NCBI RefSeq assembly: GCF_006861675.1
Contig: NZ_SGJB01000003.1
Coordinates: 62,001-126,000, forward strand
DNA: 64,000 bases
Reading direction: 5' to 3'
DNA from: Peptacetobacter hominis
GTDB taxonomy: Bacteria > Bacillota > Clostridia > Peptostreptococcales > Peptostreptococcaceae
Shown here: positions 26,229-35,495 of the stretch, one piece after another
How the letters are laid out: the number at the start of each line of letters is the position of its first letter
Numbering within the stretch: position 1 is the first letter of the stretch
Notes under the pieces: model-generated
Seen by the model: only the letters and a program-made list of their open reading frames with translations
Told to the model about the DNA's origin: nothing
Database searches by the model: none
Program-made: the position numbers and the translations under genes

Positions 26229-26894
26229 ATGAATCTGAAAATAAAAATTATTTTATTGGCACTTGTATCTACTATGTTCTTTACTGCCTGTTCGAGAGAA
26301 AGTTCTCAACTTTTTAATGAAGGACAGGTTGCTCTTGAAGAACACGATTATACAACAGCAATGGAAAAACTTTCTGACGTTCTTGAAGGAGATAGTGGAA
26401 ATAAAGTTGCTAGAGATATGTATACTCAGGCTATGAGAATGAAAAGAGTTGAAGAATATGAAAAAAGTGAGGACTATGAAAGAGCACTTGATGAAATAGA
26501 AAAAGTAATAGCTCTTAAAAATGGTTCTTCAAAAATCATAAAAGAAGCTGAAGAAAAGAAAAAAGAGTATGAAAAAATAATAGAAACTCTTGAAAAAGAA
26601 AGAGAAGAAAGAAAGAAAAATGCCCGGGAAACAGCGGCAAGTCAGGCTGATAATGTAGAGTCTGATGCACTTAAAGCAAATTCATCAGGAAACAAAAAAG
26701 AAGAATCATCTAATAGTTCATCAGGAAGCAGTTCATCTGATTCAAAACCTTCATCAGGAGGTTCTTCAGATAATAGCGGAAGTTCAGGATCATCAGGAAA
26801 TTCAGGACAAACTGGCGGTGAAGGTGGTTCATCAGAAGGAAGTGGAAGCTCATCTGGTGGAGAATCATCAGGAAGCGAATCTACAGGTCAGTAA
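26229..26894 (+). CDS. Lipoprotein with coiled-coil/TPR-like part and Ser/Gly tail
   Basis: 221 residues. Signal peptide ending in a lipobox-like FTAC, so Cys 21 is the likely lipidated residue. Residues 30-90 resemble one or two TPR-type helical hairpins (AMEKLSDVLEGDSGNKVA); 90-135 are charged coiled-coil; 150-221 are low-complexity Ser, Gly, Asn and Glu, probably a flexible surface linker. Function unknown. AGGAGG ribosome site; rluB-like gene follows after 20 nt. Confidence 0.75.
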   Translation: MNLKIKIILLALVSTMFFTACSRESSQLFNEGQVALEEHDYTTAMEKLSDVLEGDSGNKVARDMYTQAMRMKRVEEYEKSEDYERALDEIEKVIALKNGSSKIIKEAEEKKKEYEKIIETLEKEREERKKNARETAASQADNVESDALKANSSGNKKEESSNSSSGSSSSDSKPSSGGSSDNSGSSGSSGNSGQTGGEGGSSEGSGSSSGGESSGSESTGQ

Positions 26895-26914
26895 ATATTT
26901 ATGGGAGAAACAAT

Positions 26915-27631
26915 ATGAGGATAAATAAATATATAGCATCATGCGGAGTTGCCTCAAGAAGAAAAGCGGAGGAACTGATAAATGATGGCAGAGTAAAACT
27001 TAATGGAAATATAGTATATGAACTGTCAACTCAGGTAGATGAGAAAAATGATATTGTTGAGATAGATGGTTCAATAATAAAACAGGAAGAAAAAATGGTA
27101 TATATACTTCTGAATAAACCGGATGGGTATATAACAACTGTAAAAGATCAGTTTGACAGACCAAGTGTTCTTGATCTTCTGGATGGAATTTCAGAAAGAG
27201 TGTATCCGGTGGGAAGACTTGACTATGAGACAAGTGGACTTCTTATATTGACAAACGATGGAGAACTTACATATAAACTTACACACCCAAGTCACGAAGT
27301 GGAGAAAGTTTATCTTGCAAGAGTGAGAGGGATATTTACAAAAGAAGAAATAGAGAGATTCAAGAAAGGACTTCATATAGAGGATTATGTGACTGCACCT
27401 GCAAAAATAAAGATTGCAAGGGAAGATATAGAGAAGAATGTATCTATATGCAAGATAACAATACACGAAGGTAGAAACAGACAGGTAAGAAAAATGTGTG
27501 ATGCAGTAAATCATAAGGTTCTTAATCTGAAGAGAATACAAATGGGAAAAATAAATATTAAAGGTGTCGAAATGGGAAGTTATAGACATCTAACTGAGGA
27601 TGAAGTTAAATATCTTAAAAATATCAGATAA
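26915..27631 (+). CDS. rluB: RluB/RsuA-family pseudouridine synthase
   Basis: 238 residues. N-terminal S4 RNA-binding domain (MRINKYIASCGVASRRKAEE), then the catalytic motif GRLDYETSGLLILTNDG with catalytic Asp about residue 103, and HEGRNRQVRKM near 190. It isomerises a uridine in ribosomal RNA, probably 23S (RluB) though RsuA-type 16S action is possible. Confidence 0.93.
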   Translation: MRINKYIASCGVASRRKAEELINDGRVKLNGNIVYELSTQVDEKNDIVEIDGSIIKQEEKMVYILLNKPDGYITTVKDQFDRPSVLDLLDGISERVYPVGRLDYETSGLLILTNDGELTYKLTHPSHEVEKVYLARVRGIFTKEEIERFKKGLHIEDYVTAPAKIKIAREDIEKNVSICKITIHEGRNRQVRKMCDAVNHKVLNLKRIQMGKINIKGVEMGSYRHLTEDEVKYLKNIR

Positions 27632-27646
27632 TACTGTTTTTTTCTA

Positions 27647-27674
27647 TTGAAAAAATTTTAATAATGAGTATAAT
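27647..27674 (+). promoter_or_regulatory. Promoter TTGAAA-16-TATAAT for methyltransferase
   Basis: -35 TTGAAA at 27647-27652 and -10 TATAAT at 27669-27674. The predicted start, about 27681, is only 11 nt before a terminator-like hairpin. Confidence 0.65.
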
Positions 27675-27691
27675 TAAATACGGGAAAAATT

Positions 27692-27725
27692 ACAAAGGCA
27701 TTTTTAAAAAGTGCCTTTGTTTTTT
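27692..27725 (+). terminator. Terminator-like hairpin in leader of methyltransferase gene
   Basis: ACAAAGGCA (27692-27700) and TGCCTTTGT (27712-27720), with an inner TTTTT/AAAAA pairing, followed by TTTTT and then AGGAG. It lies after a consensus promoter, so it may be an attenuator or may simply end the upstream transcript. Confidence 0.7.
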
Positions 27726-27737
27726 AGGAGAGAAAAA

Positions 27738-28313
27738 ATGAGAAAATTAAACAGATTTGACAATGTAAACAGCGTTTCAAGAATATATCTAAACGATATA
27801 ATCAAAAAAGGTGATGTATGCGTAGATGCCACTATGGGCAAAGGATACGATACAATATATCTATCTGAGGCAGTTGGAGAAGAAGGTTTTGTATATGCTT
27901 TTGATGTACAGAAGGAAGCTATTGTGAAAACATCAGAAAAACTTGAGGAATCAATGTTTCCTCAAAATACAAAACTTATACTTGATGGACATGAGAATAT
28001 AGATAAATATGTAAAAGAAAATATAAAATGTGCAGTATTTAATCTGGGTTATTTGCCTGGATGTGAGCATAAAATTATAACAAAACCGGAAACTACAATA
28101 CAGGCTATAGAAAAATCACTGGATCTTTTATGTGAAGGTGGTGTTGTATGTATTTCTGTATATACAGGTCACGAGGGTGGAAAAGAAGAAGGCAATGCAA
28201 TTATAGAATATACACAAAATCTTGAACAGAAAAAATACAATGTAATTATGACTACTTTTATAAATCAGAAAAATAATCCGCCGCATATAGTACTTATAGA
28301 AAAAAAGAAATAA
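27738..28313 (+). CDS. Class I SAM-dependent methyltransferase (rRNA methylase-like, YtqB family)
   Basis: 191 residues. Motif I DATMGKGYDTIYL (about 30-42), acidic motif II FAFDVQ-type (YAFDVQ), and AVFNLGYLPG, the marks of the small clostridial/bacillar putative rRNA methylase family. The target is unproven. ATG at 27738 follows AGGAG; the upstream in-frame start overlaps the leader hairpin. Confidence 0.85.
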   Translation: MRKLNRFDNVNSVSRIYLNDIIKKGDVCVDATMGKGYDTIYLSEAVGEEGFVYAFDVQKEAIVKTSEKLEESMFPQNTKLILDGHENIDKYVKENIKCAVFNLGYLPGCEHKIITKPETTIQAIEKSLDLLCEGGVVCISVYTGHEGGKEEGNAIIEYTQNLEQKKYNVIMTTFINQKNNPPHIVLIEKKK

Positions 28314-28487
28314 AATATCATTCTATATACTACGAAAAGTGATATAATAAGGTTATGATGGATGGAATAATTATTTACATTCAATATACTGAAAATTTAA
28401 AAATATGATGAATTATTTTACGTTGTGAAAGTTATCCATCTTTGGATAAAAATATGTCAAAAATGTTCAATATTAAAGGAGAAGATT

Positions 28488-29354
28488 ATGGAAGATAATA
28501 TCAAAGACAGCAAGCAGCTTATAAGCGAGATTCAGTCACAGTATACGAGATTGAGTAAAGGTCAGAAACTTATAGCACAGTATATACTGAACAACTATGA
28601 CAAAGTGGCATTTATGACTGCGTGTAAACTTGGAGAAACAGTAGGAGTAAGTGAATCTACAGTTGTAAGATTTGCAAACACACTTGGATATTCAGGATAT
28701 CCAAAACTTCAGTCAGCTCTTCAGGAACTTATAAAAAACAAACTGACAACAGTACAGAGAGTTGAAATGTCAGATGATTTCTCAGATGAAAATGTAATAC
28801 TTAATAAAGTTCTGAGAAGTGATATGGATAATATAAGAGACACACTTGATGGAATAGATAATGAAGCGTTCCAGGATGCTGTATCAAAAATACTTAAAGC
28901 CAAAAAGATACATATACTTGGTGTAAGAACTTCTTTTGTTGTTGCCCAGTATTTAGGATTTTATCTTGGAATAATTCTTGACAATGTGCATGTTGTAAGA
29001 ATGGATATGGGAGATGCATTTGAGCAGATAGTAAGAGTAGGAGAAGATGATGTTGTGATAGCATTCAGTTTCCCTAGATATTCAAAAAAAGCATATCAGC
29101 TTGTAAAATATGCAAAAGAAAAAGGGGCATCTATAATATCTATAACAGACAGCCTTTTTGCACCAATAGCATCTGTTGCGGATAATACACTTCTTGTAAA
29201 CAACAGTATGGCATCTTTTGTAGATTCACTTGTACCTGCTATGAGTGTTGCCAATGCCCTTGCAGTGTCAGTTGGAATGAAGGAAAAAGATGATATAAAA
29301 GATTACTTCGACGATCTTGAACGTATGTGGGAAAAATACGGAGTATATGAATAG
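28488..29354 (+). CDS. RpiR/MurR-family transcriptional regulator
   Basis: 288 residues. N-terminal helix-turn-helix (MTACKLGETVGVSESTVVRFANTLGYSGYPKLQ, core VGVSESTVVRFANTLG) and a C-terminal SIS sugar-phosphate-binding domain (HILGVRTSFVVAQYLG; FSFPRYSKKAYQLVKYA). Such proteins sense phosphorylated sugars and regulate their catabolism. ATG at 28488 has AAGGAGA; the upstream start lacks a site. Next gene is an alcohol dehydrogenase, separated by a terminator. Confidence 0.92.
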   Translation: MEDNIKDSKQLISEIQSQYTRLSKGQKLIAQYILNNYDKVAFMTACKLGETVGVSESTVVRFANTLGYSGYPKLQSALQELIKNKLTTVQRVEMSDDFSDENVILNKVLRSDMDNIRDTLDGIDNEAFQDAVSKILKAKKIHILGVRTSFVVAQYLGFYLGIILDNVHVVRMDMGDAFEQIVRVGEDDVVIAFSFPRYSKKAYQLVKYAKEKGASIISITDSLFAPIASVADNTLLVNNSMASFVDSLVPAMSVANALAVSVGMKEKDDIKDYFDDLERMWEKYGVYE

Positions 29355-29362
29355 AATAATGT

Positions 29363-29392
29363 TATAGCCTGTATATTTTATATACAGGCTAT
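29363..29392 (+). terminator. Hairpin after rpiR-like gene
   Basis: TATAGCCTGTATA and TATACAGGCTATA with a 3-nt loop; no clean T-run follows, so efficiency may be low. Confidence 0.6.
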
Positions 29393-29424
29393 ATATATAA
29401 ACAAAACTGTCGGGAGGTATTTTT

Positions 29425-30582
29425 ATGAAAAATTTTAAGTATGATATACCTACAAAGGTACATTTTGGAAAAGGAAAGATATCAGTTCTTGGTAAGGAAG
29501 TATCAGCACTTGGTAAAAGTGTACTTTTTGTATATGGTGGAAGCAGTATAAAGAAAAACGGAATATATGATCAGGTTATGAAACAACTTGATAGTATGAA
29601 CGTAATAGAACTTTCAGGAGTTGAACCAAACCCTAAAATAGAGTCAGCCAGAAAAGGTGCCCAGCTTTGCAGAGAGAATAATATTGATGTTGTTCTTGCT
29701 GTTGGAGGAGGAAGTGTAATAGACTGTTCAAAACTTATTGCAGCAGCTGCATCATATGAGGGAGATGCATGGGATCTTGTTCTTGATACATCAAAAATAG
29801 GTAATGTACTTCCTATAGTTTCGGTTCTTACTCTTTCAGCAACAGGTTCAGAGATGGATGGATTTGCGGTTATATCAAATATGGAAACAAATGATAAACT
29901 GGGAATGGGAAGTTATAAACTTAAACCAACAGTATCTATACTTGATCCGGAATATACATATACAGTTTCAGCATACCAGACAGCTGCAGGAACAGCAGAT
30001 ATAATGAGCCATATCCTTGAATCATATTTCCATAAAGAAGATGGAGCATACATACAGGATAGATTTGCGGAATCACTTTTAAAAACATGTATAAAATATG
30101 GAATAATGGCTATAGAAGAACCTGAAAATTATGAAGCAAGAGCAAATCTTATGTGGGCAAGTTCTCTTGCAATAAATGGACTTATATCTTATGGAACAGA
30201 TGAAGGCTGGACAGTACATCCTATGGAACATGAATTAAGTGCATATTATGACATAACTCATGGAGTCGGACTTGCGCTTCTTACTCCTCACTGGATGGAA
30301 TATGTTCTTTCAGAGGATACTGTAGACAAGTTTGTCGAATATGGAGTAAATGTATGGAATATAGATTCCTCTCTTGAAAAATACAGTATTGCAAAAGAAG
30401 CAATAGAAAAAACTGCAGATTATTTCAGAAAAATGGGAATACCTATGACTCTTCATGAAGTTGGAATAGGAGAAGAGAATCTTGAGATAATGGCTGAAAA
30501 TGCATCTAAAAGAGGTGCAAAATATGGATATGTATCACTTTCAAAAGAAGATGTTTTAAAAATATATAAATCAGCTTTATAG
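29425..30582 (+). CDS. Iron-containing alcohol dehydrogenase (butanol dehydrogenase type)
   Basis: 385 residues. NAD(P)-binding GGGSVIDCSK (about 94-103), the metal-binding ligands Asp/His in TAAGTADIMSHILESYF and MEHELSAYYDITHGVGLALLTPHW (HELSAYYDITHG). YqhD/Bdh subgroup, which reduces aldehydes to alcohols with NAD(P)H in fermentative anaerobes. Substrate range broad in this family. GGGAGG ribosome site. Confidence 0.93.
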   Translation: MKNFKYDIPTKVHFGKGKISVLGKEVSALGKSVLFVYGGSSIKKNGIYDQVMKQLDSMNVIELSGVEPNPKIESARKGAQLCRENNIDVVLAVGGGSVIDCSKLIAAAASYEGDAWDLVLDTSKIGNVLPIVSVLTLSATGSEMDGFAVISNMETNDKLGMGSYKLKPTVSILDPEYTYTVSAYQTAAGTADIMSHILESYFHKEDGAYIQDRFAESLLKTCIKYGIMAIEEPENYEARANLMWASSLAINGLISYGTDEGWTVHPMEHELSAYYDITHGVGLALLTPHWMEYVLSEDTVDKFVEYGVNVWNIDSSLEKYSIAKEAIEKTADYFRKMGIPMTLHEVGIGEENLEIMAENASKRGAKYGYVSLSKEDVLKIYKSAL

Positions 30583-30652
30583 ACAAAATAAAATTATATT
30601 GAATATACCTCTCCATATTATATATAATTTAATGTAGAGGAGAGTGATTCAA

Positions 30653-31522
30653 TTGGCAAAAGAAGATTTAAGATTAGGGTTTGCCGATATATTTATACTT
30701 GTAATAGGATGTATAATGATGGCAATATCTTTGAACCTGTTTTTTAATCCTCATGGAATAGCATCTGGAGGAATAACAGGTCTTGCGGTAGTTTTAAATA
30801 TGTTATTTGGAATACCGCTTTGGATAGTGAACCTTGTACTGAACATACCGCTTTTTATTGCGGCATACAAGATTCTTTCAAAAAGAGACTGTATAAAGAC
30901 TGTTCTTGGAATAATACTTCTTACAGTTGCTCTTAAATTCACTGAGAGCATGTCTCTTATGAATATAACAAATGATATATACCTTGTAATAATAATGGGG
31001 TCTATACTTATGGGAATAGGACAGGGTCTTATACTTAGAATAAATGGATCCACAGGAGGAACAGACCTTATGGCACTTCTTATAAACCGGCTGTTTCCAA
31101 CATTAAGTATTCCTATACGGTTAGGTATAGTTGACTGTACAGTAATCGTACTTTCAGGTATAGTTACAGGGCAGATAGAGATAGCTATGTACTCATCTGT
31201 TTCATTATATATCATAATAAAAATGAGTGACCTTATGATAGAGGGATTTGATTATTCAAAATCATTTATGATAATTTCCGACAAATACAGAGAAATTACA
31301 GACAGAATAATGTCGGATCTTGATAGAGGAGCTACTTTCCTTAAAGGAGAAGGAGCTTATACAGGAGAAGCTAAAAATGTCGTATTTGTAGTTGTCGGGA
31401 AAAAACAGGTTGTTGAGCTTAAGAGAATGGTAAGGGAAATAGATCCTAAAGCATTTGTTATCGTAAGTGATATACACGAAGCATTAGGAGATGGATTCAA
31501 ACCGGTTTCAAAAGAAGAGTAG
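30653..31522 (+). CDS. YitT-family membrane protein
   Basis: About 289 residues with five or six membrane helices in the first 190 (IASGGITGLAVVLN and RINGSTGGTDLMALLINR are family landmarks) and a C-terminal cytoplasmic DUF2179 domain (KGEGAYTGEAKNVVFVVV; SDIHEALGDGF). Function not known. No ATG fits the ribosome site; TTG at 30653 has better spacing from GAGGAG than GTG at 30644. Confidence 0.88.
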   Translation: MAKEDLRLGFADIFILVIGCIMMAISLNLFFNPHGIASGGITGLAVVLNMLFGIPLWIVNLVLNIPLFIAAYKILSKRDCIKTVLGIILLTVALKFTESMSLMNITNDIYLVIIMGSILMGIGQGLILRINGSTGGTDLMALLINRLFPTLSIPIRLGIVDCTVIVLSGIVTGQIEIAMYSSVSLYIIIKMSDLMIEGFDYSKSFMIISDKYREITDRIMSDLDRGATFLKGEGAYTGEAKNVVFVVVGKKQVVELKRMVREIDPKAFVIVSDIHEALGDGFKPVSKEE

Positions 31523-31545
31523 TAATTTTTTAAGAGGGTGTTTTT

Positions 31546-32028
31546 ATGACTATTGAAATTGTACCTGCATATGAACATAGAAATGAGTTAAAAGAGCTTT
31601 TCACGGAGTATACTGACATGCTTATAGAAAATGATCCTGAGTTTAAAAAATATCTTGATATTCAGAATTATGACCATGAAATTGAAAATCTGGAAGAAAA
31701 ATACGGTATGCCTAAAGGCAGAATATATATAGCATATTGTGATGGAGAAGCTGCAGGATGTATTGCTATGCGAAAAATAGATAGTGAAAACTGCGAAATG
31801 AAAAGACTATATGTAAAACCAAAGTTTAGAGGTAAACACATAGGAAGTATTCTTGTAAAGCGTATAATAGAAGATGCAAAAGGAGAAAACTATAATTATA
31901 TGCTTTTGGATACATTACCTTTTCTGAAAAGTGCTATTTATATGTATAGGAAATATGGATTCTATGAGATAGATAGTTATAATGACAGTCCAATGGATAC
32001 ATCGATATATATGAAAAAAGTTTTATAA
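31546..32028 (+). CDS. GNAT-family N-acetyltransferase
   Basis: 160 residues. Acetyl-CoA site RLYVKPKFRGKHIGSILVKRI (core KFRGKHIGSILVKR, about 90-103), then LDTLPFLKSAIYMYRKYGF. Resembles YsnE-type acetyltransferases. Substrate unknown. Ends in a strong terminator. Confidence 0.88.
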   Translation: MTIEIVPAYEHRNELKELFTEYTDMLIENDPEFKKYLDIQNYDHEIENLEEKYGMPKGRIYIAYCDGEAAGCIAMRKIDSENCEMKRLYVKPKFRGKHIGSILVKRIIEDAKGENYNYMLLDTLPFLKSAIYMYRKYGFYEIDSYNDSPMDTSIYMKKVL

Positions 32029-32030
32029 TA

Positions 32031-32065
32031 AAAAATAGCCGGATGATTATTCCGGCTGTTTTTTA
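32031..32065 (+). terminator. Terminator
   Basis: AGCCGGA and TCCGGCT with flanking A- and T-runs. Confidence 0.85.
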
Positions 32066-32219
32066 TTTTTGGGGAATATAATTTTTTAGATAATCCAGTT
32101 ATATACGATTAAGTGTGTATATAAATTAAAAATAACATATATTTTGTGGTATAATATAAATTTGATAGGTACTGTTCAAAAGCAGAAATTAATATAAATA
32201 AGAATTTATGGAGGATGAA

Positions 32220-32861
32220 ATGGGAAATACTTATTATATAGTCAGACATGGTCAGACAGAATGGAATATACTTGGAAAAACTCAGGGACACGGAAATTCA
32301 CCTCTTACAGAAAAAGGTCTTAAGCAGGCGGAAGAACTTGCAGATGGAATTTCAAAATATCCTATAGACATGATTTTTTCAAGTGATCTTGGAAGAGCTG
32401 TTCAGACAGCAGAGGCGGTAGGAAAAAAATTTAATATAGATGTTCAGGTGACTGATGCTCTTAGAGAAATGGGATTTGGAGAATGGGAAGGAAAGCTGAT
32501 TCCAGAAATAACAGAAAAATATGCAGATATATATAAAGTATGGAGAAATGAGCCACATCTTGCAGAAATACCTGGTGGAGAATCTTTATATATGATAAAA
32601 GAAAGACTTCAGAAGTTTATAGATGAACTTAACAATAAATACGATAACAAGCATATTTTATTTGTGAGCCATTCTATAACAGTAAGAGTACTTCTTCTTA
32701 TGATGCTTGATTCTGACATGAAAAATATATACAGAATAAAACAGGATAATACTGCTCTTAATATAGTTGAATGGAGAAGTTATGGGCCTGTTGTTACAAA
32801 AATGAATGATACATCACATATAAAAGGCGATTATAGTCTGAATAATTCTGCTCTTGAGTAG
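32220..32861 (+). CDS. Histidine phosphatase family protein (phosphoglycerate-mutase-like)
   Basis: 213 residues. Catalytic RHG in YIVRHGQTEWN (about 6-16) and second His in FVSHSITVRVL (about 146-156), with SDLGRAVQTAE. Cofactor-dependent phosphatase superfamily: sugar phosphatase, CobC-like or mutase. ATG at 32220 follows GGAGGATG. The HI0933 flavoprotein begins 16 nt after its stop codon. Confidence 0.9.
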   Translation: MGNTYYIVRHGQTEWNILGKTQGHGNSPLTEKGLKQAEELADGISKYPIDMIFSSDLGRAVQTAEAVGKKFNIDVQVTDALREMGFGEWEGKLIPEITEKYADIYKVWRNEPHLAEIPGGESLYMIKERLQKFIDELNNKYDNKHILFVSHSITVRVLLLMMLDSDMKNIYRIKQDNTALNIVEWRSYGPVVTKMNDTSHIKGDYSLNNSALE

Positions 32862-32877
32862 AAATCTGGAGGAATTT

Positions 32878-34137
32878 ATGGCAAAAGTAATTATAATCGG
32901 TGGAGGAGCTGCTGGTATGATGGCAGCAGTTTCAGCATCTGAAAACCCTGATAATGAAGTTATTATTCTTGAAAGAAATGGAGAACTTGGAAGAAAAATA
33001 AAACTTACAGGCGGTGGAAGATGTAATCTTACCAATGGAAGAAGTATTGATGAATTTTTCGATAAGATAGTTAGAAATGGAAAATTTATGTACAGCAGTA
33101 TGTACTCTTTTTCAAACGAAGATTTTCTGTCATATCTGGATAGAATAAACCTGAAATACAAACTTGAAAAGGATAATGATTTTAAAATATATACAGAAAA
33201 TGATAAGGCTGAGGATTTTATAAATGCATTAAATAGGGATCTTATCAGAAGAAATGTTTCAATAAGATATAATATCAGAGTCGCTGATTTTGAAGTTGAA
33301 ATGTTTCCAGAGGAACAGATAAAATCAAAAAAAGATAAAATAGGAAGAGTTAGTGGAGTAATTCTTGAAAATGGTGAAAAAATTGGATGTGACAAGGTAA
33401 TAATAGCATGCGGCGGAAGAAGTTTTTCAAATACAGGTTCAGATGGAAATATGTACAAAATAGTTCAAAAGTATGGACATAAAGTTACAGATATATATCC
33501 AGCACTGGTTCCTTTGAAAATAAATGAAAGTATGGCAATGAATCTTCAGGGAATATCGATGAAGGATGTTGAGATATCATGCAAAATAAAAAAGAAAAAA
33601 ATAGTGAAAAGAGGGGATATGATATTTACACATTTTGGAATAAGTGGACCATGTGTATTGATACTTTCCTCTTATATAAACAGAGCTCTTGATGATGGTG
33701 ATATCGAACTTGAAGTGGATTTTCTGCCGGATACATCAAAAGAAAAACTTTCAGAGATTATAAGGGAATATCCAAACAGAAATATAATAACAAATATGAA
33801 GGGGTTACTACCGGTATCATTTCTAAAGGAGATAGGAGATATAAGTGGACTGTCTGAGACAAAACCAAATTCTCTTACAAAGAAAAAAGAGGAAGAATTT
33901 ATATCCATGATAAAGAATATGAAGCTTACATGTACTGGAACTATGGGCATAGAACCGGCAATAATAACATCTGGAGGAGTTTCTGTAAAAGATGTAAATT
34001 CAACAACTATGGAATCAAAGAAAATATCCGGAATGTTTTTTGCAGGAGAGATTCTTGATATAGATGCAGAAACGGGAGGATATAATCTTCAGATTGCATT
34101 TTCAACAGGATATGCAGCTGGAAAAGATATGGATTAA
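32878..34137 (+). CDS. HI0933-family FAD-dependent oxidoreductase
   Basis: 419 residues. N-terminal dinucleotide fold IIIGGGAAGMMAAVSA, then the family motif RKIKLTGGGRCNLTN (about 40-54), and C-terminal FAGEILDIDAETGGYNLQIAFSTG-type closure (LDIDAETGGYNLQIAF). Conserved across bacteria with undefined substrate, likely a flavoprotein reductase. ATG at 32878 has a GGAGG site. Leads into cmk-plsC-ispH. Confidence 0.93.
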   Translation: MAKVIIIGGGAAGMMAAVSASENPDNEVIILERNGELGRKIKLTGGGRCNLTNGRSIDEFFDKIVRNGKFMYSSMYSFSNEDFLSYLDRINLKYKLEKDNDFKIYTENDKAEDFINALNRDLIRRNVSIRYNIRVADFEVEMFPEEQIKSKKDKIGRVSGVILENGEKIGCDKVIIACGGRSFSNTGSDGNMYKIVQKYGHKVTDIYPALVPLKINESMAMNLQGISMKDVEISCKIKKKKIVKRGDMIFTHFGISGPCVLILSSYINRALDDGDIELEVDFLPDTSKEKLSEIIREYPNRNIITNMKGLLPVSFLKEIGDISGLSETKPNSLTKKKEEEFISMIKNMKLTCTGTMGIEPAIITSGGVSVKDVNSTTMESKKISGMFFAGEILDIDAETGGYNLQIAFSTGYAAGKDMD

Positions 34138-34175
34138 TATATAAAATTGAAAATTTGTTTTCTGGGGGTAAAAAT

Positions 34176-34826
34176 ATGAAAAAACTTGTAATAGCAGTAG
34201 ATGGACCTGCAGGAGCAGGGAAAAGTACAGTATCAAAGATAGTAGCAGAAAAATTAGGTATAAATTATATAGATACAGGAGCTATGTATAGAGCTGTAAC
34301 ATATAAGTGCTTAAAAGAGGGAGTAGATATCTCTGATGAAAAAGTAGTTTCAGATATGGCAGCAAAATCCGATATAGACTTTAGAGATAATAGTATATAT
34401 CTGGATGGAAAATCCGTGAATGATGAAATTAGAACTGTTGAAGTAAGTTCAAATGTATCAGACGTTGCAAAAATAAGAGAAGTTAGATATCAGATGGTTG
34501 AGGTTCAGAGAAGAATCGGAGAAAAAAGCTCAGTAATACTTGATGGAAGAGACATAGGGTCATATGTATTTCCGAACGCTGATTACAAATTCTATCTTGT
34601 AGCCACAGCTGAGGAAAGAGGAAATAGAAGATATAAAGAAATGCGTGAAAAAGGATTTGAGGTAAACCTTGAAGATGTTATAAGAGATATAGTAAAAAGA
34701 GATGAGATAGACTCAAACAGAGAATTTGCACCTCTTGTAAAAGCTGATGACGCAATAGAAATAGATACAACAGGTCTTGGAATAGATGAAGTTGCAAATA
34801 AAATAATAGAAAATATAAAATTATAA
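34176..34826 (+). CDS. cmk: Cytidylate kinase
   Basis: 216 residues. P-loop GPAGAGKSTVSK (about 10-21), INYIDTGAMYRAVT and VILDGRDIGSYVFP are diagnostic of CMP kinase. Phosphorylates CMP/dCMP for nucleotide recycling. ATG at 34176 after GGGGGT. The cmk-plsC-ispH order is common in Clostridia. Confidence 0.96.
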   Translation: MKKLVIAVDGPAGAGKSTVSKIVAEKLGINYIDTGAMYRAVTYKCLKEGVDISDEKVVSDMAAKSDIDFRDNSIYLDGKSVNDEIRTVEVSSNVSDVAKIREVRYQMVEVQRRIGEKSSVILDGRDIGSYVFPNADYKFYLVATAEERGNRRYKEMREKGFEVNLEDVIRDIVKRDEIDSNREFAPLVKADDAIEIDTTGLGIDEVANKIIENIKL

Positions 34827-34844
34827 TGGAAAGAGGATTTTAAT

Positions 34845-35480
34845 ATGAAATTTTATAATTTTGTTATGGGGTTGTTCAGGATTTTCTGTAATCTGTTTTT
34901 TAGATACGAGGTTTCGGGGACTGAAAATATTCCAGACACAGGTAATATAGTTATTGCCGCAAATCACAAAGCAAATATAGACCCTGTTTTTGTGGCAGCA
35001 GCAATAAGAAACAGAAAAGTGGCAGCTGTTGCAAAAAAAGAGTTATTTGATATAAAGCCACTGGGATATGTTCTGAAAAAACTTAATGTTATACCAATAG
35101 ATAGAGATAATCCTGGAATATCTACAATAAAAAGCATATTAAAACTTATAAAAGAAGGATATGCTGTTGGACTTTTCCCTGAAGGAACCAGGGTAAGAGG
35201 ATATAAATTTGGTGAAGGAAAAGCCGGTGTTGCCATGTTTGCAACAAAGGGAAAAGCAAGTGTTATTCCTGTTTCTGTAATATCTACGTATAAAATTTTC
35301 AGTAGAGTAAAAGTATATTTTGGTGAACCGATACCTATGGATCAGTATTTCAAATCAAAGCTTACAAATGATGATTATGAGAGAATTTCAAATGATATAA
35401 TGAAGGTTATAGTCAAAAACTATTGTGAGCACTCTGATGGAATAATAGATCCAGGCAAAGTGGAATATGACTTTGAATAG
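34845..35480 (+). CDS. plsC: 1-acyl-sn-glycerol-3-phosphate acyltransferase
   Basis: 211 residues with an N-terminal hydrophobic stretch. Acyltransferase motif I AANHKANIDP matches NHxxxxD as NHKANID (about 45-51) and motif III FPEGTRVRG (about 111). Makes phosphatidic acid at the membrane. Cotranscribed with cmk and ispH. Confidence 0.94.
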   Translation: MKFYNFVMGLFRIFCNLFFRYEVSGTENIPDTGNIVIAANHKANIDPVFVAAAIRNRKVAAVAKKELFDIKPLGYVLKKLNVIPIDRDNPGISTIKSILKLIKEGYAVGLFPEGTRVRGYKFGEGKAGVAMFATKGKASVIPVSVISTYKIFSRVKVYFGEPIPMDQYFKSKLTNDDYERISNDIMKVIVKNYCEHSDGIIDPGKVEYDFE

Positions 35481-35495
35481 AGAGGAGAGAAGTAT

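Noticed and set aside
26650-26890. Repetitive TCATCAGGA-type sequence as a microsatellite or CRISPR-like array
   Set aside because: It encodes the Ser/Gly-rich tail of a lipoprotein; units are irregular and lack spacers.
30608-30644. CTCTCC/GGAGAG pairing that could mask the yitT ribosome site
   Set aside because: The likely -10 lies between the two arms, so the left arm would not be in the transcript.
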